From Vibrio sp. PID17_43 (GTDB taxonomy: Bacteria; Pseudomonadota; Gammaproteobacteria; Enterobacterales; Vibrionaceae), in the NCBI RefSeq assembly GCF_002608565.1, contig NZ_LIXM01000017.1, forward strand, positions 1-64,000: a stretch of DNA of 64,000 nucleotides, written 5' to 3'. Both the position numbers and the translations under genes were made by a program. The notes beneath the pieces were generated by a model that saw only the letters and a program-made list of their open reading frames with translations, was not told where the DNA came from and made no database searches. Below are positions 1-9,731 of this stretch, piece after piece; the first letter of the stretch is position 1; the number at the start of each line of letters is the position of its first letter.

Positions 1-133
1 GAGCAGCACCGCCGTATACTTTTGCAAGTGTAGTACAGATAGCTGCAGTTAGAGTTGTTTTACCGTGGTCAACGTGGCCGATAGTACCAACGTTTACGTG
101 CGGTTTTACGCGTTCAAATTTTTCTTTAGACAC
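1..133 (-). CDS. tuf: Elongation factor Tu, N-terminal part (cut by window edge)
   Basis: The reverse strand reads [20 protein letters not shown] and then VDHGKTTL, the start of EF-Tu with its P-loop (GHVDHGKT). EF-Tu is the GTPase that brings aminoacyl-tRNA to the ribosome. The start is GTG at 131-133 behind a GGAAGGA ribosome binding site; GTG is also used for tuf in E. coli. Only about 44 codons are present because the gene runs off the left edge. It follows fusA as the last gene of the str operon (rpsL-rpsG-fusA-tuf), with a 153-base gap after the fusA stop. Confidence 0.97.
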   Translation of the reverse strand, partial: MSKEKFERVKPHVNVGTIGHVDHGKTTLTAAICTTLAKVYGGAA

Positions 134-286
134 AATCGTGTTCCTTCCTAGTTATGATTCGCTGGGATCATTATTGATCTCAACGCGCCAGAAATTGTTA
201 TTTTATGCGCCAACGCTCGTTAGCGCAATATTTGGACGGCCTGATCACGCAAAAAGTCTTAAACTTTTTGTGGACCAATCGTCAAA

Positions 287-2386
287 TTAGTAACCACGTT
301 CAGCCATGATTGCTTCAGCAAATGTTTTCGGCACTTCAGCATACTCATGGAACTCCATAGAGTAAGACGCGCGGCCTTGAGTTGCTGAACGTAGATCAGT
401 TGCATAACCAAACATTTCAGAAAGTGGTACTTGAGCACGGATGATCTTAAGACCGGCCACGCCCTCGTCCATACCTTCGATCATGCCGCGGCGACGGTTA
501 AGGTCACCAACCACATCACCCATCCAATCTTCAGGAGTGGTTACTTCAACTTTCATCATTGGTTCAAGAATCACTGGGTTTGCTTCAAGAGCACCTTTTC
601 TAAAGGCCATTGAGCCAGCAATCTTAAATGCCATTTCGCTTGAATCAACATCGTGGTAAGAACCATCGAACAGCGTTGCTTTAATATCTAGTACTGGGTA
701 ACCCGCTAGAACACCACTGTTCATTTGCTCTTCGATACCTTTCGCTACCGAGCTAATGTACTCTTTAGGAACCGCACCACCCACGATCTCGTCAACAAAG
801 ACAAAACCTTCACCCAATTCAGAAGGCTCAAGTTTGATCCATACGTGACCGTACTGACCGCGACCGCCAGATTGACGAACGAACTTGCCTTCCACTTCCG
901 CAGTACCACGAATGGTTTCACGGTAAGCAACTTGAGGTTTACCAACGTTACAATCAACGCTGAATTCACGCTTCATACGGTCAACGATGATATCTAGGTG
1001 AAGCTCACCCATACCAGAAATCAGGGTTTGACCTGTTTCGTCGTCCGTTTCCACGCGGAAAGATGGATCTTCTGCCGCTAGTTTACCTAGAGCAACACCC
1101 ATCTTATCTTGATCAGCCTTTGAGCGAGGTTCTACTGCGATCTGAATAACGGGTTCTGGGAACTCCATACGCTCTAGAATCACTTTGTGGTTCTGGTCAC
1201 ATAGGGTGTCACCCGTCGTTACGTCTTTCAGACCGATTGCAGCGGCGATATCACCCGCACGGATTTCTTTCACCTCATCACGCTTGTTAGCATGCATTTG
1301 TACAATACGGCCAAAGCGTTCACGCTTCTCTTTTACAGAGTTATAAACAGAGTCGCCCGTGTTTACAACGCCAGAGTAAACGCGCATGAAAGTTAGTGTG
1401 CCTACGAACGGGTCGGTTGCGATCTTAAACGCTAGCGCAGAAAACGGTTCGTTGTCGTCAGCATGACGCTCAACTTCATTTTCATTCTCGTCGATACCTT
1501 TAATTGCAGGTACATCAACTGGCGATGGTAAGTATTCGATTACAGCGTCTAGTACTGCTTGTACACCTTTGTTCTTAAACGCACTACCACAAGTTGCTAG
1601 TACGATTTCATTATTTAGTGTACGTGCACGCAGAGCTTGTTTGATTTCAACCTCTGTTAGCTCACCTTCTTCAAGGTACTTATCCATTAGCTCTTCACTA
1701 GCTTCCGCTGCTGCTTCAACTAGGTTGTTGCGCCATTCTTCAGCAAGTTCTTGCATGTCAGCTGGAATGTCTTCGTAAGTAAAAGACATGCCTTGATCGG
1801 CTTCGTTCCAGTTGACCATTTTCATCTTGATAAGGTCGATAACACCTTGGAATTCTTCTTCTGCACCAACGTTAAGTTGGATTGGAACAGGATTCGCACC
1901 AAGACGGGTCTTAATTTGGTCCACAACGCGTAGGAAGTCAGCACCAGTACGGTCCATCTTATTCACAAATACCAAACGAGGAACGTGGTATTTGTCAGCT
2001 TGACGCCATACTGTTTCAGACTGAGGTTCAACACCTGATGAGCCACAGAACACAACCACTGCACCATCAAGTACACGAAGAGAACGCTCTACTTCGATTG
2101 TGAAGTCAACGTGTCCAGGAGTATCAATGATGTTTACGCGGTGATCTTGGAATTGTGCTTCCATACCACGCCAGAAAGTAGTAGTCGCAGCTGAAGTGAT
2201 AGTGATACCACGTTCTTGCTCCTGCTCCATCCAGTCCATGGTTGCAGCACCGTCGTGAACTTCACCGATTTTATGAGAAAGACCAGTGTAGAACAGAATA
2301 CGTTCAGTGGTAGTTGTTTTACCTGCATCAACGTGAGCACAGATACCGATATTACGGTAGCGCTCAATAGGAGTTTTGCGAGCCAC
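287..2386 (-). CDS. fusA: Elongation factor G
   Basis: EF-G (699 aa, normal family length) is the GTPase that drives translocation on the ribosome. The G domain is clear: P-loop AHVDAGKT near residues 17-24, DTPGH near 90 and NKMD near 142, followed by the EF-G-type domains II-V. The start is GTG at 2384-2386 with AAGAGGA about seven bases upstream. It is the third gene of the str operon, 139 bases after rpsG. That spacer has three strong hairpins (separate entry). Its place in the str operon marks it as the canonical fusA rather than a second EF-G paralogue. Confidence 0.99.
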   Translation of the reverse strand: MARKTPIERYRNIGICAHVDAGKTTTTERILFYTGLSHKIGEVHDGAATMDWMEQEQERGITITSAATTTFWRGMEAQFQDHRVNIIDTPGHVDFTIEVERSLRVLDGAVVVFCGSSGVEPQSETVWRQADKYHVPRLVFVNKMDRTGADFLRVVDQIKTRLGANPVPIQLNVGAEEEFQGVIDLIKMKMVNWNEADQGMSFTYEDIPADMQELAEEWRNNLVEAAAEASEELMDKYLEEGELTEVEIKQALRARTLNNEIVLATCGSAFKNKGVQAVLDAVIEYLPSPVDVPAIKGIDENENEVERHADDNEPFSALAFKIATDPFVGTLTFMRVYSGVVNTGDSVYNSVKEKRERFGRIVQMHANKRDEVKEIRAGDIAAAIGLKDVTTGDTLCDQNHKVILERMEFPEPVIQIAVEPRSKADQDKMGVALGKLAAEDPSFRVETDDETGQTLISGMGELHLDIIVDRMKREFSVDCNVGKPQVAYRETIRGTAEVEGKFVRQSGGRGQYGHVWIKLEPSELGEGFVFVDEIVGGAVPKEYISSVAKGIEEQMNSGVLAGYPVLDIKATLFDGSYHDVDSSEMAFKIAGSMAFRKGALEANPVILEPMMKVEVTTPEDWMGDVVGDLNRRRGMIEGMDEGVAGLKIIRAQVPLSEMFGYATDLRSATQGRASYSMEFHEYAEVPKTFAEAIMAERGY

Positions 2387-2414
2387 GGTTGAATCCTCTT
2401 ATACTTAGAGACTT

Positions 2415-2516
2415 AGGGACTATTGCTATGTCGAGAAAGCTATCCCCTAGATATAGCAATAGTTCCTAGCATGCGCATAGGAACTAAAGAAGTGCTGCAA
2501 GGAACCTTGCAGCACT
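2415..2516 (-). promoter_or_regulatory. Three stacked hairpins in the rpsG-fusA spacer
   Basis: Read in transcript order (minus strand) there are three inverted repeats. C: arms 2491-2501 and 2506-2516, an 11-bp perfect stem with a 4-base loop. B: TAGTTCCTA at 2460-2468 and TAGGAACTA at 2478-2486, 9 bp. A: arms 2415-2429 and 2453-2467, 14 of 15 paired with a 23-base loop. A and B share the segment 2460-2467, so they cannot form together. There is no U-tract after any of them, so simple termination is unlikely. Translational or processing control of fusA is an inference. Confidence 0.55.
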
Positions 2517-2525
2517 GAAAAGGTA

Positions 2526-2996
2526 TTACCAACGGTAATGTGCGAACGCTTTGTTTGCGTCAGCCATGCGGTGAACGTCTTCACGTTTCTTAACCGCAGT
2601 ACCTTTGTTCTCAGACGCGTCTAGCATTTCAGCAGCTAGGCGTTGAGCCATAGATTTTTCACCACGCTTACGCGCAGCTTCAACCAACCAACGCATAGCA
2701 AGTGCGTTACGGCGAACCGGACGTACTTCTACAGGAACTTGGTAAGTTGAACCACCTACACGGCGAGATTTAACTTCTACCGCTGGGCGAACATTTTCAA
2801 GAGCTTCTTCAAATACAGCTAAGTGATCTTTACCAGATTTCTCAGCCATAGCATCTAGTGCAGTGTAAACGATTTTTTCTGCAGTAGATTTTTTACCGTC
2901 AACCATTAGGATGTTAACGAATTTTGCCAGCAGTTCAGATTTGAACTTTGGATCTGGAAGGATCTTACGCTGACCAATGACGCGACGACGTGGCAT
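2526..2996 (-). CDS. rpsG: 30S ribosomal protein S7
   Basis: S7 (156 aa, as expected) begins [18 protein letters not shown] and binds the 3' major domain of 16S rRNA, where it starts assembly of the 30S head. The ATG at 2994-2996 is preceded by GGAGAAATTCC. It lies 118 bases after rpsL and 139 before fusA. In E. coli S7 represses its own synthesis by binding the rpsL-rpsG spacer; whether that holds here cannot be read directly, but the spacer is AT-rich and has a small hairpin at 3093-3110 just after the rpsL stop. Confidence 0.99.
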   Translation of the reverse strand: MPRRRVIGQRKILPDPKFKSELLAKFVNILMVDGKKSTAEKIVYTALDAMAEKSGKDHLAVFEEALENVRPAVEVKSRRVGGSTYQVPVEVRPVRRNALAMRWLVEAARKRGEKSMAQRLAAEMLDASENKGTAVKKREDVHRMADANKAFAHYRW

Positions 2997-3114
2997 GGAA
3001 TTTCTCCGTTGTCTTATTCTTCAGGTTATCCAAAACTTTGCAGTTTCTTCAAAAAATTAAAATTTAATTTTAGTGTTTGGCCTTACTTAACGCTTCTTTA
3101 CAGAAAGAAGGGCA

Positions 3115-3492
<378 letters not shown>

Positions 3493-3568
3493 CTAGCTCC
3501 TGATTTACTTGAAAGTAAGCTTTGTGAAAAATCTAGCCCTAAAACCATTGGGTAGTTAGGGACGCAAA

Positions 3569-3597
3569 ATTCTATGCAGCAGTGAGATGTGTGTCAA
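3569..3597 (-). promoter_or_regulatory. Sigma-70 promoter of the str operon
   Basis: On the minus strand, TTGACA (3592-3597) and TAGAAT (3569-3574) are separated by 17 bases. A GC-rich discriminator (GCGTCCC) follows shortly after the -10 box, as is typical of promoters under stringent (ppGpp) control. The transcript would have a leader of roughly 70 bases before rpsL. Confidence 0.85.
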
Positions 3598-3667
3598 GAA
3601 ATATACGGATCTTTTTTGTTCAATTGGGGCAATTTATCCGTAAAGTATTATCGACAGGAAAATAGGG

Positions 3668-3943
3668 TTAATCCCAAGTAAGCGATTTTTCTTGTTTTAC
3701 CGTCAATTCAACAAAGCCTTCGTAGCTTATTAACCTGACAGAATGACTAATACGATTCGCCATTCCTCGTGCGTCAATATCACTTTGCAAAGCAAATACC
3801 GATGGGCCTTTTACTTTGCTGAAAGCATTATGCTGGGGGTTGGCTGCGTATACCGCATCTTCAATGAGCAGGACATCATCTTGCTCACTATACAGTGCCA
3901 TTGCATCGTCTAATGCAGCGACGGATTTGATGATATGTAACAT
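3668..3943 (-). CDS. tusB: Sulfurtransferase complex subunit TusB
   Basis: TusB (91 aa from MLHIIKSVAAL) is a small subunit of the TusBCD hexamer, which relays persulfide sulfur from TusA to TusE and MnmA for 2-thiolation of tRNA wobble uridine. The start at 3943 matches the usual family start; a 21-residue upstream extension is open but would overlap tusC and has no family counterpart. It is the last gene of yheO-tusD-tusC-tusB, seven bases after tusC. There is no obvious terminator before the str promoter. Confidence 0.93.
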   Translation of the reverse strand: MLHIIKSVAALDDAMALYSEQDDVLLIEDAVYAANPQHNAFSKVKGPSVFALQSDIDARGMANRISHSVRLISYEGFVELTVKQEKSLTWD

Positions 3944-3950
3944 GGCTTCC

Positions 3951-4307
3951 TCAGAATGACAGTAACTTGCCAGCTTGTTGAAGTTTGTCTTTAAGCTGCT
4001 CGGCATTTAATGCTTTGGCTTCAATGACCAAGTCAGCTTGAGCTAAACCTCGCTTTGCGAGCGAATCTGAACATACGAAAACTTGTTCAATATCGTATAA
4101 ATCAAATAATTTGAGCATTGGTGCATAGTCTTTACTGAGTATAGCACTGGGATCCTGCCCAAGCAGTAACTGGTAAACACCATCGCCAACAAATAGTACA
4201 GTGATGTCTTCACAGTATGCGGATGCTGCAAGCAATGCATCAATACCCTCACGTCCAGAAGCACTGCCATGAGGGGCCTGACGAAATAGATAGGTTAACT
4301 GACTCAA
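3951..4307 (-). CDS. tusC: Sulfurtransferase complex subunit TusC
   Basis: TusC (118 aa) is a DsrE/F-fold subunit of TusBCD, acting in the sulfur relay for 2-thiouridine in tRNA. The DsrE-like pattern [20 protein letters not shown] is visible near residues 25-44. The start looks like TTG (4305-4307) overlapping the tusD stop as TTGA, which suggests translational coupling; the Shine-Dalgarno signal is weak. Confidence 0.93.
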   Translation of the reverse strand: MSQLTYLFRQAPHGSASGREGIDALLAASAYCEDITVLFVGDGVYQLLLGQDPSAILSKDYAPMLKLFDLYDIEQVFVCSDSLAKRGLAQADLVIEAKALNAEQLKDKLQQAGKLLSF

Positions 4308-4699
4308 AACTGCACCACTCTGTCTTGGGTTAACATGGCTTCAGCTAAGCTCCCTAATCCAGCCTGCTCGAACGCATCCGATAAGTTGTGTTGCACAAGA
4401 CTATGCTGATTTGCTTCACCTTCACTGATGATGCCACGGCGCAATGCCGCCGCAACACAAGTTTCAAGGCGAACGTTATGTTCCTTCGCCAAAGTTTGCC
4501 AAGCTTTGCTCAGATCAAACTCATCGTTGGCTGGTACACTCAATGCTGTACCATTGGTAACACCGTCTTGGTAAAAGAACACGCTGACTAATGAGTGCCC
4601 TTGCTTAATTACCGCTTGAGCGAATTGATAAGCACTGCGTGCCGATTGACGACCATAAACAGGCCCGTTGACCACCAGCGTGTAAGTTAATCCATTCAC
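4304..4699 (-). CDS. tusD: Sulfurtransferase complex subunit TusD
   Basis: TusD (131 aa) is the subunit of TusBCD that carries the persulfide. The catalytic cysteine is Cys81 in [13 protein letters not shown], matching the active Cys of the E. coli protein. The start is GTG at 4697-4699, two bases past the yheO stop, with a GAGGA site upstream. Together with tusC and tusB it forms a tight translational unit for tRNA 2-thiolation. Confidence 0.95.
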   Translation of the reverse strand: MNGLTYTLVVNGPVYGRQSARSAYQFAQAVIKQGHSLVSVFFYQDGVTNGTALSVPANDEFDLSKAWQTLAKEHNVRLETCVAAALRRGIISEGEANQHSLVQHNLSDAFEQAGLGSLAEAMLTQDRVVQF

Positions 4700-4701
4700 G
4701 C

Positions 4702-5418
4702 TTATTCGTCCTCGGTCTTACGCTGACGAATGTAGAGGTAAACCGTGTGCTTAGAGATATTCAGGCGATCTGCGACACGGTTGATGGCGTCTTTAATATC
4801 GAAGATACCTTTGTCGTAAAGCTCCATCACGATCTGACGGTTTTTGGTGTTATTTGATACCGATTTGTCTGCGTTAATCTCTTCAATGGTGCGCTCAACC
4901 GTTTGGTCAACCAGCTCTTCTACATCACTTGCAAAGTTTACCGATGACGCCGCTTCTTTCGCTTCTTGTGTTGGCATAAAGGATTGCAACACTTGAGAGA
5001 AAGGAGCGTCGAGGTTGACGTTGATACAAAGCAGGCCAATCACGCGGTTCTCACCGTTACGAATGGCAACCGTAATCGACTTCATCAATACGCCGCCTTT
5101 GGCTCGAGTGAAGTACGAACGAGAAAAGTTGCGCTCAGAGCCTTCAATATCTTTAAGCATTTTTAGCGCCAAGTCGGTGATAGGCGAACCGACCTGACGG
5201 CCCGTATTTTCACCATTGGCGATTTTAATTGCAGAGGTATTGAGGTCTTCCAGAGAGTGAAGAACGATTTCACAAAATGGGCCGATCAGACTGGCGATAC
5301 CATCGACGACGGCTTCATAAGATCTCAAGATGATTTTATCATGCTCAGAAAATGGCATCACGTTGACAGATTCCATTTCGAGCAACATCTCCGCATTTAT
5401 TGTTTCTGTAGTGGTCAT
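4702..5418 (-). CDS. yheO: YheO-like PAS/HTH transcriptional regulator
   Basis: This 238-aa protein has a YheO-type PAS-like domain (about residues 25-145, with [10 protein letters not shown] and [13 protein letters not shown]) and a C-terminal helix-turn-helix (about 190-232, [17 protein letters not shown]). It is very probably a DNA-binding regulator; the ligand is unknown. It leads the tusDCB genes with a two-base gap, as in E. coli (yheO-tusDCB). It may therefore control them, but this is inferred from context only. Confidence 0.9.
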   Translation of the reverse strand: MTTTETINAEMLLEMESVNVMPFSEHDKIILRSYEAVVDGIASLIGPFCEIVLHSLEDLNTSAIKIANGENTGRQVGSPITDLALKMLKDIEGSERNFSRSYFTRAKGGVLMKSITVAIRNGENRVIGLLCINVNLDAPFSQVLQSFMPTQEAKEAASSVNFASDVEELVDQTVERTIEEINADKSVSNNTKNRQIVMELYDKGIFDIKDAINRVADRLNISKHTVYLYIRQRKTEDE

Positions 5419-5510
5419 AAGTCTTCGAGCGAAAAATCAACAAATTGGTGTAAGTTTATCAGAAATTTTGAAACACAGCCTAGCAAACTCACTAACTAGT
5501 GACCTAGAAC

Positions 5511-5539
5511 AAAAAAGGCCCATAAAAAGGACCTTTTTT
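5511..5539 (-). terminator. Terminator after fkpA
   Basis: AAAAAAGG and CCTTTTTT arms with an inner CC/GG pair and one mismatch flank a 7-base loop. The minus transcript ends in a run of U. It lies 24 bases after the fkpA stop. Confidence 0.75.
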
Positions 5540-5562
5540 CATTAGGTTAGCGCAGCAAGAGC

Positions 5563-6345
5563 TTATTGAGCTTCATTGCCATTCTCAACGTTTAGCAGTT
5601 CCACTTCGAATACCAGCGTTGAGTTAGCTGGGATGCTTGCTGTGTCTTGATCACCGTATGCTAGCTCTGGCGGGATAACGAATTTGAACTTAGAACCTAC
5701 AGGCATTAACTGAACACCTTCAGTCCAACCAGGGATTACGCGATTTAGTGGGAACGTTGCTGGTTCGCCACGATCGTAAGAGCTGTCAAACTGAGTACCA
5801 TCAATTAGAGTACCTTTGTAATGCACTTGAACGGTATCTGTGTCTTTTGGCTTTTCACCTTCAGCTGGCGTGATGACTTCATAAAGTAAACCAGAGTCCG
5901 TCTTCACGACGCCTTCTTGCTTTGCAAATTCAGCACGGAAGTCATCGCCCGCTTTCTTCGCTTCAGCCGCTTGCTCTGCCGCTTGCTTTTGCATGGTTTC
6001 CGCTACACGCTCGTCGAGAGACTCTAAAGCCGCACGAGTTTCCTCTTCGTTCATAGCAGCGTTACCATTAAATACATCTTCGATACCTTTAAGAACTAGG
6101 TCTTTGTTTAGGTTGATACCGATTTCGCTTGGTTTTTCGATGCTAGCGCTTAGGTAGTTAGCAAATGAAACGCCAATCGCATACGCTGCTTTGTCATCGT
6201 CGGTTTTAAAGTGAACCGCTTTACCGGTTTCTGCTTGAACTTGCTCAGCTTGAGGAGCTGCTTCTGGTTTTGTTTCTTCTTTTTGACAACCTACCGCGAG
6301 CATTACTGTTGCGGCAAGTAGCGACACTTTTAAAACTGATTTCAT
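5563..6345 (-). CDS. fkpA: FKBP-type peptidyl-prolyl isomerase, lipoprotein form (FkpA-like)
   Basis: This 260-aa protein has a dimerisation domain (about residues 45-140) and an FKBP catalytic domain (about 155-250, with VQVHYKGTLIDGTQFDSSYD). It should speed proline isomerisation and act as a chaperone in the periplasm. The N-terminus carries a lipobox LAVGC with Cys20, so it is probably lipid-anchored, unlike soluble E. coli FkpA. I chose the ATG at 6343-6345 because of its GGAGA site and the complete signal peptide. It is monocistronic with its own terminator, and divergent from the WD40 lipoprotein gene. Confidence 0.93.
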   Translation of the reverse strand: MKSVLKVSLLAATVMLAVGCQKEETKPEAAPQAEQVQAETGKAVHFKTDDDKAAYAIGVSFANYLSASIEKPSEIGINLNKDLVLKGIEDVFNGNAAMNEEETRAALESLDERVAETMQKQAAEQAAEAKKAGDDFRAEFAKQEGVVKTDSGLLYEVITPAEGEKPKDTDTVQVHYKGTLIDGTQFDSSYDRGEPATFPLNRVIPGWTEGVQLMPVGSKFKFVIPPELAYGDQDTASIPANSTLVFEVELLNVENGNEAQ

Positions 6346-6474
6346 TGAATTCTCCAAATAATGGCGACGCCATTGGTTGTTGTGCACAAATCTTCTATTG
6401 AGACTAGTGAAGACAATATATATATCAATATACTAGCTATATGTCTTAAGACACAAACTGGATTATTAGATGTG

Positions 6475-7461
6475 ATGCAAAGAATTTCTCATTTATTCCT
6501 ATATTTAGTTGTAATCACTACGTTAAATGGATGCTTTTTTACCGATCATGATGTTCAACGATGGCCTCTCGAGCTTCAAGGTTCCACCAGCTTTGCGCTC
6601 AGTCGAGATGGCCGGTTTGCCTTATTGTATTCCACAGAGCACCACTTGATGCTTTGGGATTTGGAACAGAATAAGCAACTCGCTAAGCTGGGAGAACTTG
6701 ATCAAGATGCGAATGTGGTTTCCCACATTCGCATTTCCGACAACGGGCGCTATGCCGTGACCGCAAGTCAAATGAACTTCGCGGTGTGGGATCTCGGATG
6801 GACGCAAGCTGAGGGGCTATGGTCTATCTCAGACGCTCTGATCCGCGATGTCGATATCACCAGTAACGGTGAAGAAGTACTACTTGGACTTTCCAATGGT
6901 AAAGCGATTCACGTCAACTTAGTCACCGGCCGTCGGATGGAGTTTCTTGCCCATAGAGAAAAAGTCAATTCCGTGGCAATTTCGCCAAATGGCAAGTTTG
7001 CACTGACGGGTGGGAATGACTATAACGCGTATTTATGGGACACCGAAACGGGCCTGGCATTACGCACCTTTGAACATGATCAGCGAGTGGTCAGGGTTGC
7101 ACTTCAACGTGATGGTAAATTAGCGATGACATCAGACGGTGGCAACCAAGCCATAATCTGGGATTTAGAAACCGGAGAAGAAGTCACCCAGCTAAGTAGT
7201 TGGTCGCGTCAGCTGATTTTTTCCACCGCGCGATTCTCCGATGACGGCAGCTTGCTGGTGACAGGCACTCCTTCTGGCCGCGTGATGGTCTGGGATACTC
7301 AAACGGGTAAACGCATAGACAGATTTGAAGTCGAGCCGAAAAAAGATACTCGCCCTCCTCGCGCGGTCGTGTATGATGCAGCTTTTGATTCTAAGCAACG
7401 TGTAATTACTGCCACTTCTGCGGGTATTGCCCAAGCTTGGCAGCGAGAGAACGGATCATGA
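6475..7461 (+). CDS. WD40-repeat lipoprotein
   Basis: The 328-aa protein begins MQRISHLFLYLVVITTLNGC, a lipoprotein signal peptide with Cys20. It then has about six to seven WD40 blades, each ending near a WD (LMLWDLE, FAVWDLG, AYLWDTE, AIIWDLE, VMVWDTQ). It is probably a membrane-anchored beta-propeller scaffold facing the periplasm; no enzyme motif is visible. The start could be the adjacent GTG at 6472; the ribosome binding site is poor. Its stop overlaps the slyX start by four bases (ATGA), so both are made from one mRNA. The function is unknown. Confidence 0.88.
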   Translation: MQRISHLFLYLVVITTLNGCFFTDHDVQRWPLELQGSTSFALSRDGRFALLYSTEHHLMLWDLEQNKQLAKLGELDQDANVVSHIRISDNGRYAVTASQMNFAVWDLGWTQAEGLWSISDALIRDVDITSNGEEVLLGLSNGKAIHVNLVTGRRMEFLAHREKVNSVAISPNGKFALTGGNDYNAYLWDTETGLALRTFEHDQRVVRVALQRDGKLAMTSDGGNQAIIWDLETGEEVTQLSSWSRQLIFSTARFSDDGSLLVTGTPSGRVMVWDTQTGKRIDRFEVEPKKDTRPPRAVVYDAAFDSKQRVITATSAGIAQAWQRENGS

Positions 7462-7685
7462 CAGAAAAAATCATTCAGCAATTGGAAGCGCGCATTAATG
7501 ACCTAGAGTGTCAGGTCGCATTCCAAGAACAGACTATTGAAGATCTGAACAGCGCATTATCACAGCAGCAACTGCAGCTCACTAAAATGCAAGATCAGAT
7601 GAAATACGTGGTAGGTAAAGTGAAAAATATGGACTCGTCGAACATGGCCGATCCCGCGAAAGAGCCGCCACCGCCGCATTACTAA
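7458..7685 (+). CDS. slyX: SlyX family protein
   Basis: This 75-aa protein matches SlyX: a coiled coil over most of its length (LEARINDLECQVAFQEQTIEDLN) and the typical C-terminal PPPPHY. Its biochemical role is unknown in all species. The start ATG lies inside the stop of the WD40 gene, which indicates translational coupling. A bidirectional terminator follows. Confidence 0.95.
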   Translation: MTEKIIQQLEARINDLECQVAFQEQTIEDLNSALSQQQLQLTKMQDQMKYVVGKVKNMDSSNMADPAKEPPPPHY

Positions 7686-7707
7686 ATGAATGCGTGAAAG
7701 AGAAAAC

Positions 7708-7734
7708 AAAGCCCAGAATTGCCTTCTGGGCTTT
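7708..7734. terminator. Bidirectional terminator between slyX and the asparaginase gene
   Basis: Perfect 11-bp stem (AAAGCCCAGAA, 5-base loop, TTCTGGGCTTT) between two convergent genes. The T-rich flank on the plus side suits slyX; the opposite side is less T-rich. Confidence 0.8.
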
Positions 7735-7757
7735 GTCATTTTTACCCAGTAAGAAGA

Positions 7758-8699
7758 TTACTCTTCAGCGTAGATCTTAACGCTCAATTCTCCTTGGGTA
7801 TTGATCCCTGCTCTGTACATACCTGAGCTGTTCATCGCGAAGTGCAACTCTCCTTGCGCATCAATCGCGATTAAGCCACCTTCGCCGCCCATCGCTTTTA
7901 GTTCACCTTGAATAATGTGCTCACTGGCGGTGTGTACGTCTTCTTTGAGGTAACGCATACGCGCAGCGACATCTTCCGCTACGCGCTTACGGATAAAAAA
8001 TTCGCCAACACCGGTAGTGGAAACAGCGACCACACCATTTTCTGCGACGGTCCCACAGCCAATCAATGCGGAATCGCCCACTCGGCCGTATTTTTTGTTA
8101 GTCACGCCGCCGGTGCTGGTCGCTGCAGCCAAATTACCATGCTGATCCAAAGCGACCGCTCCCACAGTACCGTGCTTATGATCATCGGGGTAACGTGATT
8201 CAGACAACGCAAACAACCCTTTTTCACGCATCGACAACAGTTGCTCATAACGATGGTCAGTAAAGAAGTAGTCTTGCTCGGTGTATTGATGGCCTTGTTC
8301 GAAAGCGAACTTCTCGGCCCCTTCGCCCACAAGCAAAACATGATTACTTTTTTGCATCACATCACGAGCGAGCTCTATCGGGTTCTTAATGTGCCTGACT
8401 CCTGCAACAGCACCCGCGGCTTGATTTCTGCCATCCATCACGGAGGCATCCATCTCAACCATTTCATTATGTGTTAGCACAGAGCCCTTGCCAGCGTTAA
8501 AGTTAGGGGAGTCTTCCAGCGCTTTGACGGCAGCGATGACAGCATCAAGTGCTTCACCACCCCTATCGAGAATTTGGTGTCCTGCTTTTACCGCCGCCGC
8601 TAAATCCGCCAAGATCGATTGTTTTAGCTGTGCACTCATCTGCTCTCGCAAAATCGTGCCCGCGCCACCATGAATGGCGATAGAAAATGGTTTACTCAT
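7758..8699 (-). CDS. iaaA: Isoaspartyl peptidase / type III L-asparaginase
   Basis: This 313-aa protein is an N-terminal-nucleophile hydrolase that removes iso-Asp-containing dipeptides and has asparaginase activity. It begins SIAIHGGAG, the family's N-terminal motif. The auto-cleavage site is HGTVGAVA, where Thr178 would become the nucleophile at the start of the beta subunit. GGVTNKKYGRVGDS is the conserved substrate region. I start at ATG 8697-8699; an upstream in-frame ATG at 8711 adds only four residues. It has no signal peptide, so it is cytoplasmic. Confidence 0.93.
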   Translation of the reverse strand: MSKPFSIAIHGGAGTILREQMSAQLKQSILADLAAAVKAGHQILDRGGEALDAVIAAVKALEDSPNFNAGKGSVLTHNEMVEMDASVMDGRNQAAGAVAGVRHIKNPIELARDVMQKSNHVLLVGEGAEKFAFEQGHQYTEQDYFFTDHRYEQLLSMREKGLFALSESRYPDDHKHGTVGAVALDQHGNLAAATSTGGVTNKKYGRVGDSALIGCGTVAENGVVAVSTTGVGEFFIRKRVAEDVAARMRYLKEDVHTASEHIIQGELKAMGGEGGLIAIDAQGELHFAMNSSGMYRAGINTQGELSVKIYAEE

Positions 8700-8748
8700 C
8701 ACGTTGCCCAACTGTCACTCGGTTCTTTGATCACACCTCAGATAAACA

Positions 8749-8782
8749 AAAAGCGCAAGTTGAAACCTCAACTTGCGCTTTT
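8749..8782 (-). terminator. Terminator after slyD
   Basis: Perfect 15-bp stem with AACC loop; the minus transcript continues with a U-rich run. It lies 42 bases after the slyD stop and before the asparaginase gene. Confidence 0.85.
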
Positions 8783-8824
8783 CAATTTTGAATCTAGATA
8801 ACGTTATCTAGTCAGAGCGTGCGA

Positions 8825-9406
8825 TTAGTGAGAACCGCAACTGCCGCCGCCACAACATTCGTGATCGTCGCCTTTCTCTTCGCCACCACAGCAGCCGCCT
8901 TCGTGATCGTGATCGTGGTCGTGGCCACCGCAACAACCGCCACCTTGATGGATATGACCGTGTTCGATCTCTTCTGCTGTTGCTTCACGTACCGCGACAA
9001 CTTCAACTTCAAACGTTAGTGTTTGACCAGCAAGCATGTGGTTACCATCAACAACCACTTCGTCACCGTCAACTTCGGTTACTTCTACAGGGATTGGACC
9101 TTGGTCAGTATCCGCTAGGAAGCGCATGCCCACTTCGATTTGGTCAACACCCTGGAAAACTTCAGCAGGAACGCGTTGAACTAGTGCGTCGTCATGCTCG
9201 CCGTATGCGTCTTCAGGAGTTACTGTTGCAGTGAACTTGTCGCCTGCTACTTTGCCTTCTAGTTCGTTCTCAAGACCTGTGATCAGGTTGTTGTGACCGT
9301 GAAGGTAATCAAGAGGCGCGTCAACCGTTGACTCATCGACAACTACACCTTCTTCAAGCATTACTTTGTACGCAAGGCTTACGACTACGTTCTTTTCAAT
9401 TTTCAT
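8825..9406 (-). CDS. slyD: FKBP-type peptidyl-prolyl isomerase / metallochaperone SlyD
   Basis: SlyD (193 aa) has an FKBP domain with an inserted chaperone flap (about residues 70-130). Its C-terminal tail of about 40 residues is rich in His, Cys, Gly and Asp (CCGGHDHDHDHEGGCC). The tail binds nickel and other metals and helps hydrogenase maturation in E. coli. It is cytoplasmic, with no signal peptide. A good AGAGAG-type site precedes the ATG at 9404-9406. It is separated from yheV by 89 bases and has its own terminator. Confidence 0.97.
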   Translation of the reverse strand: MKIEKNVVVSLAYKVMLEEGVVVDESTVDAPLDYLHGHNNLITGLENELEGKVAGDKFTATVTPEDAYGEHDDALVQRVPAEVFQGVDQIEVGMRFLADTDQGPIPVEVTEVDGDEVVVDGNHMLAGQTLTFEVEVVAVREATAEEIEHGHIHQGGGCCGGHDHDHDHEGGCCGGEEKGDDHECCGGGSCGSH

Positions 9407-9495
9407 ACTAACTCCAGAGAGATTAAACGACTTAACCAGCTCAGGTTAAGTAAACATGGATGACGATATTATGGGGATCAATCAGCGAACTTCAA

Positions 9496-9696
9496 TTACT
9501 CAGGCTTAAAAATACCGATCATTTCCTGTTCAGAGTGTTTATTTTTCTCTACAGATTGTGGTTTACGTTGCTCAGTAAAATCACAATCTACACACTCGAC
9601 CAATTCAATATTGTGCTCAATCCACCAGCGCAATGTATCTTGCTGGCTGCACTGCGGACAACTTGCTCCCGCAATAAAACGCTTTTTCGCTTTCAC
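9496..9696 (-). CDS. yheV: YheV family zinc-ribbon protein (DUF2387)
   Basis: This 66-aa protein has two CxxC pairs (CPQC near residue 13 and CVDC near 35) and the pattern DTLRWWIEHN. This fits a small zinc ribbon of the YheV family, which has no known function. The start is GTG at 9694-9696, preceded by AAGGA. As in E. coli, it follows kefB closely (35 bases). Confidence 0.9.
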   Translation of the reverse strand: MKAKKRFIAGASCPQCSQQDTLRWWIEHNIELVECVDCDFTEQRKPQSVEKNKHSEQEMIGIFKPE

Positions 9697-9731
9697 TTTC
9701 TATCCTTATTTCAGAGTGTTAGCCATGAGTA

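Noticed and set aside
8812..9019. Reading frames on both strands over the slyD 3' end with low-complexity protein
   Set aside because: They are shadows of the His/Cys/Asp-rich SlyD tail, whose biased codons keep other frames open.
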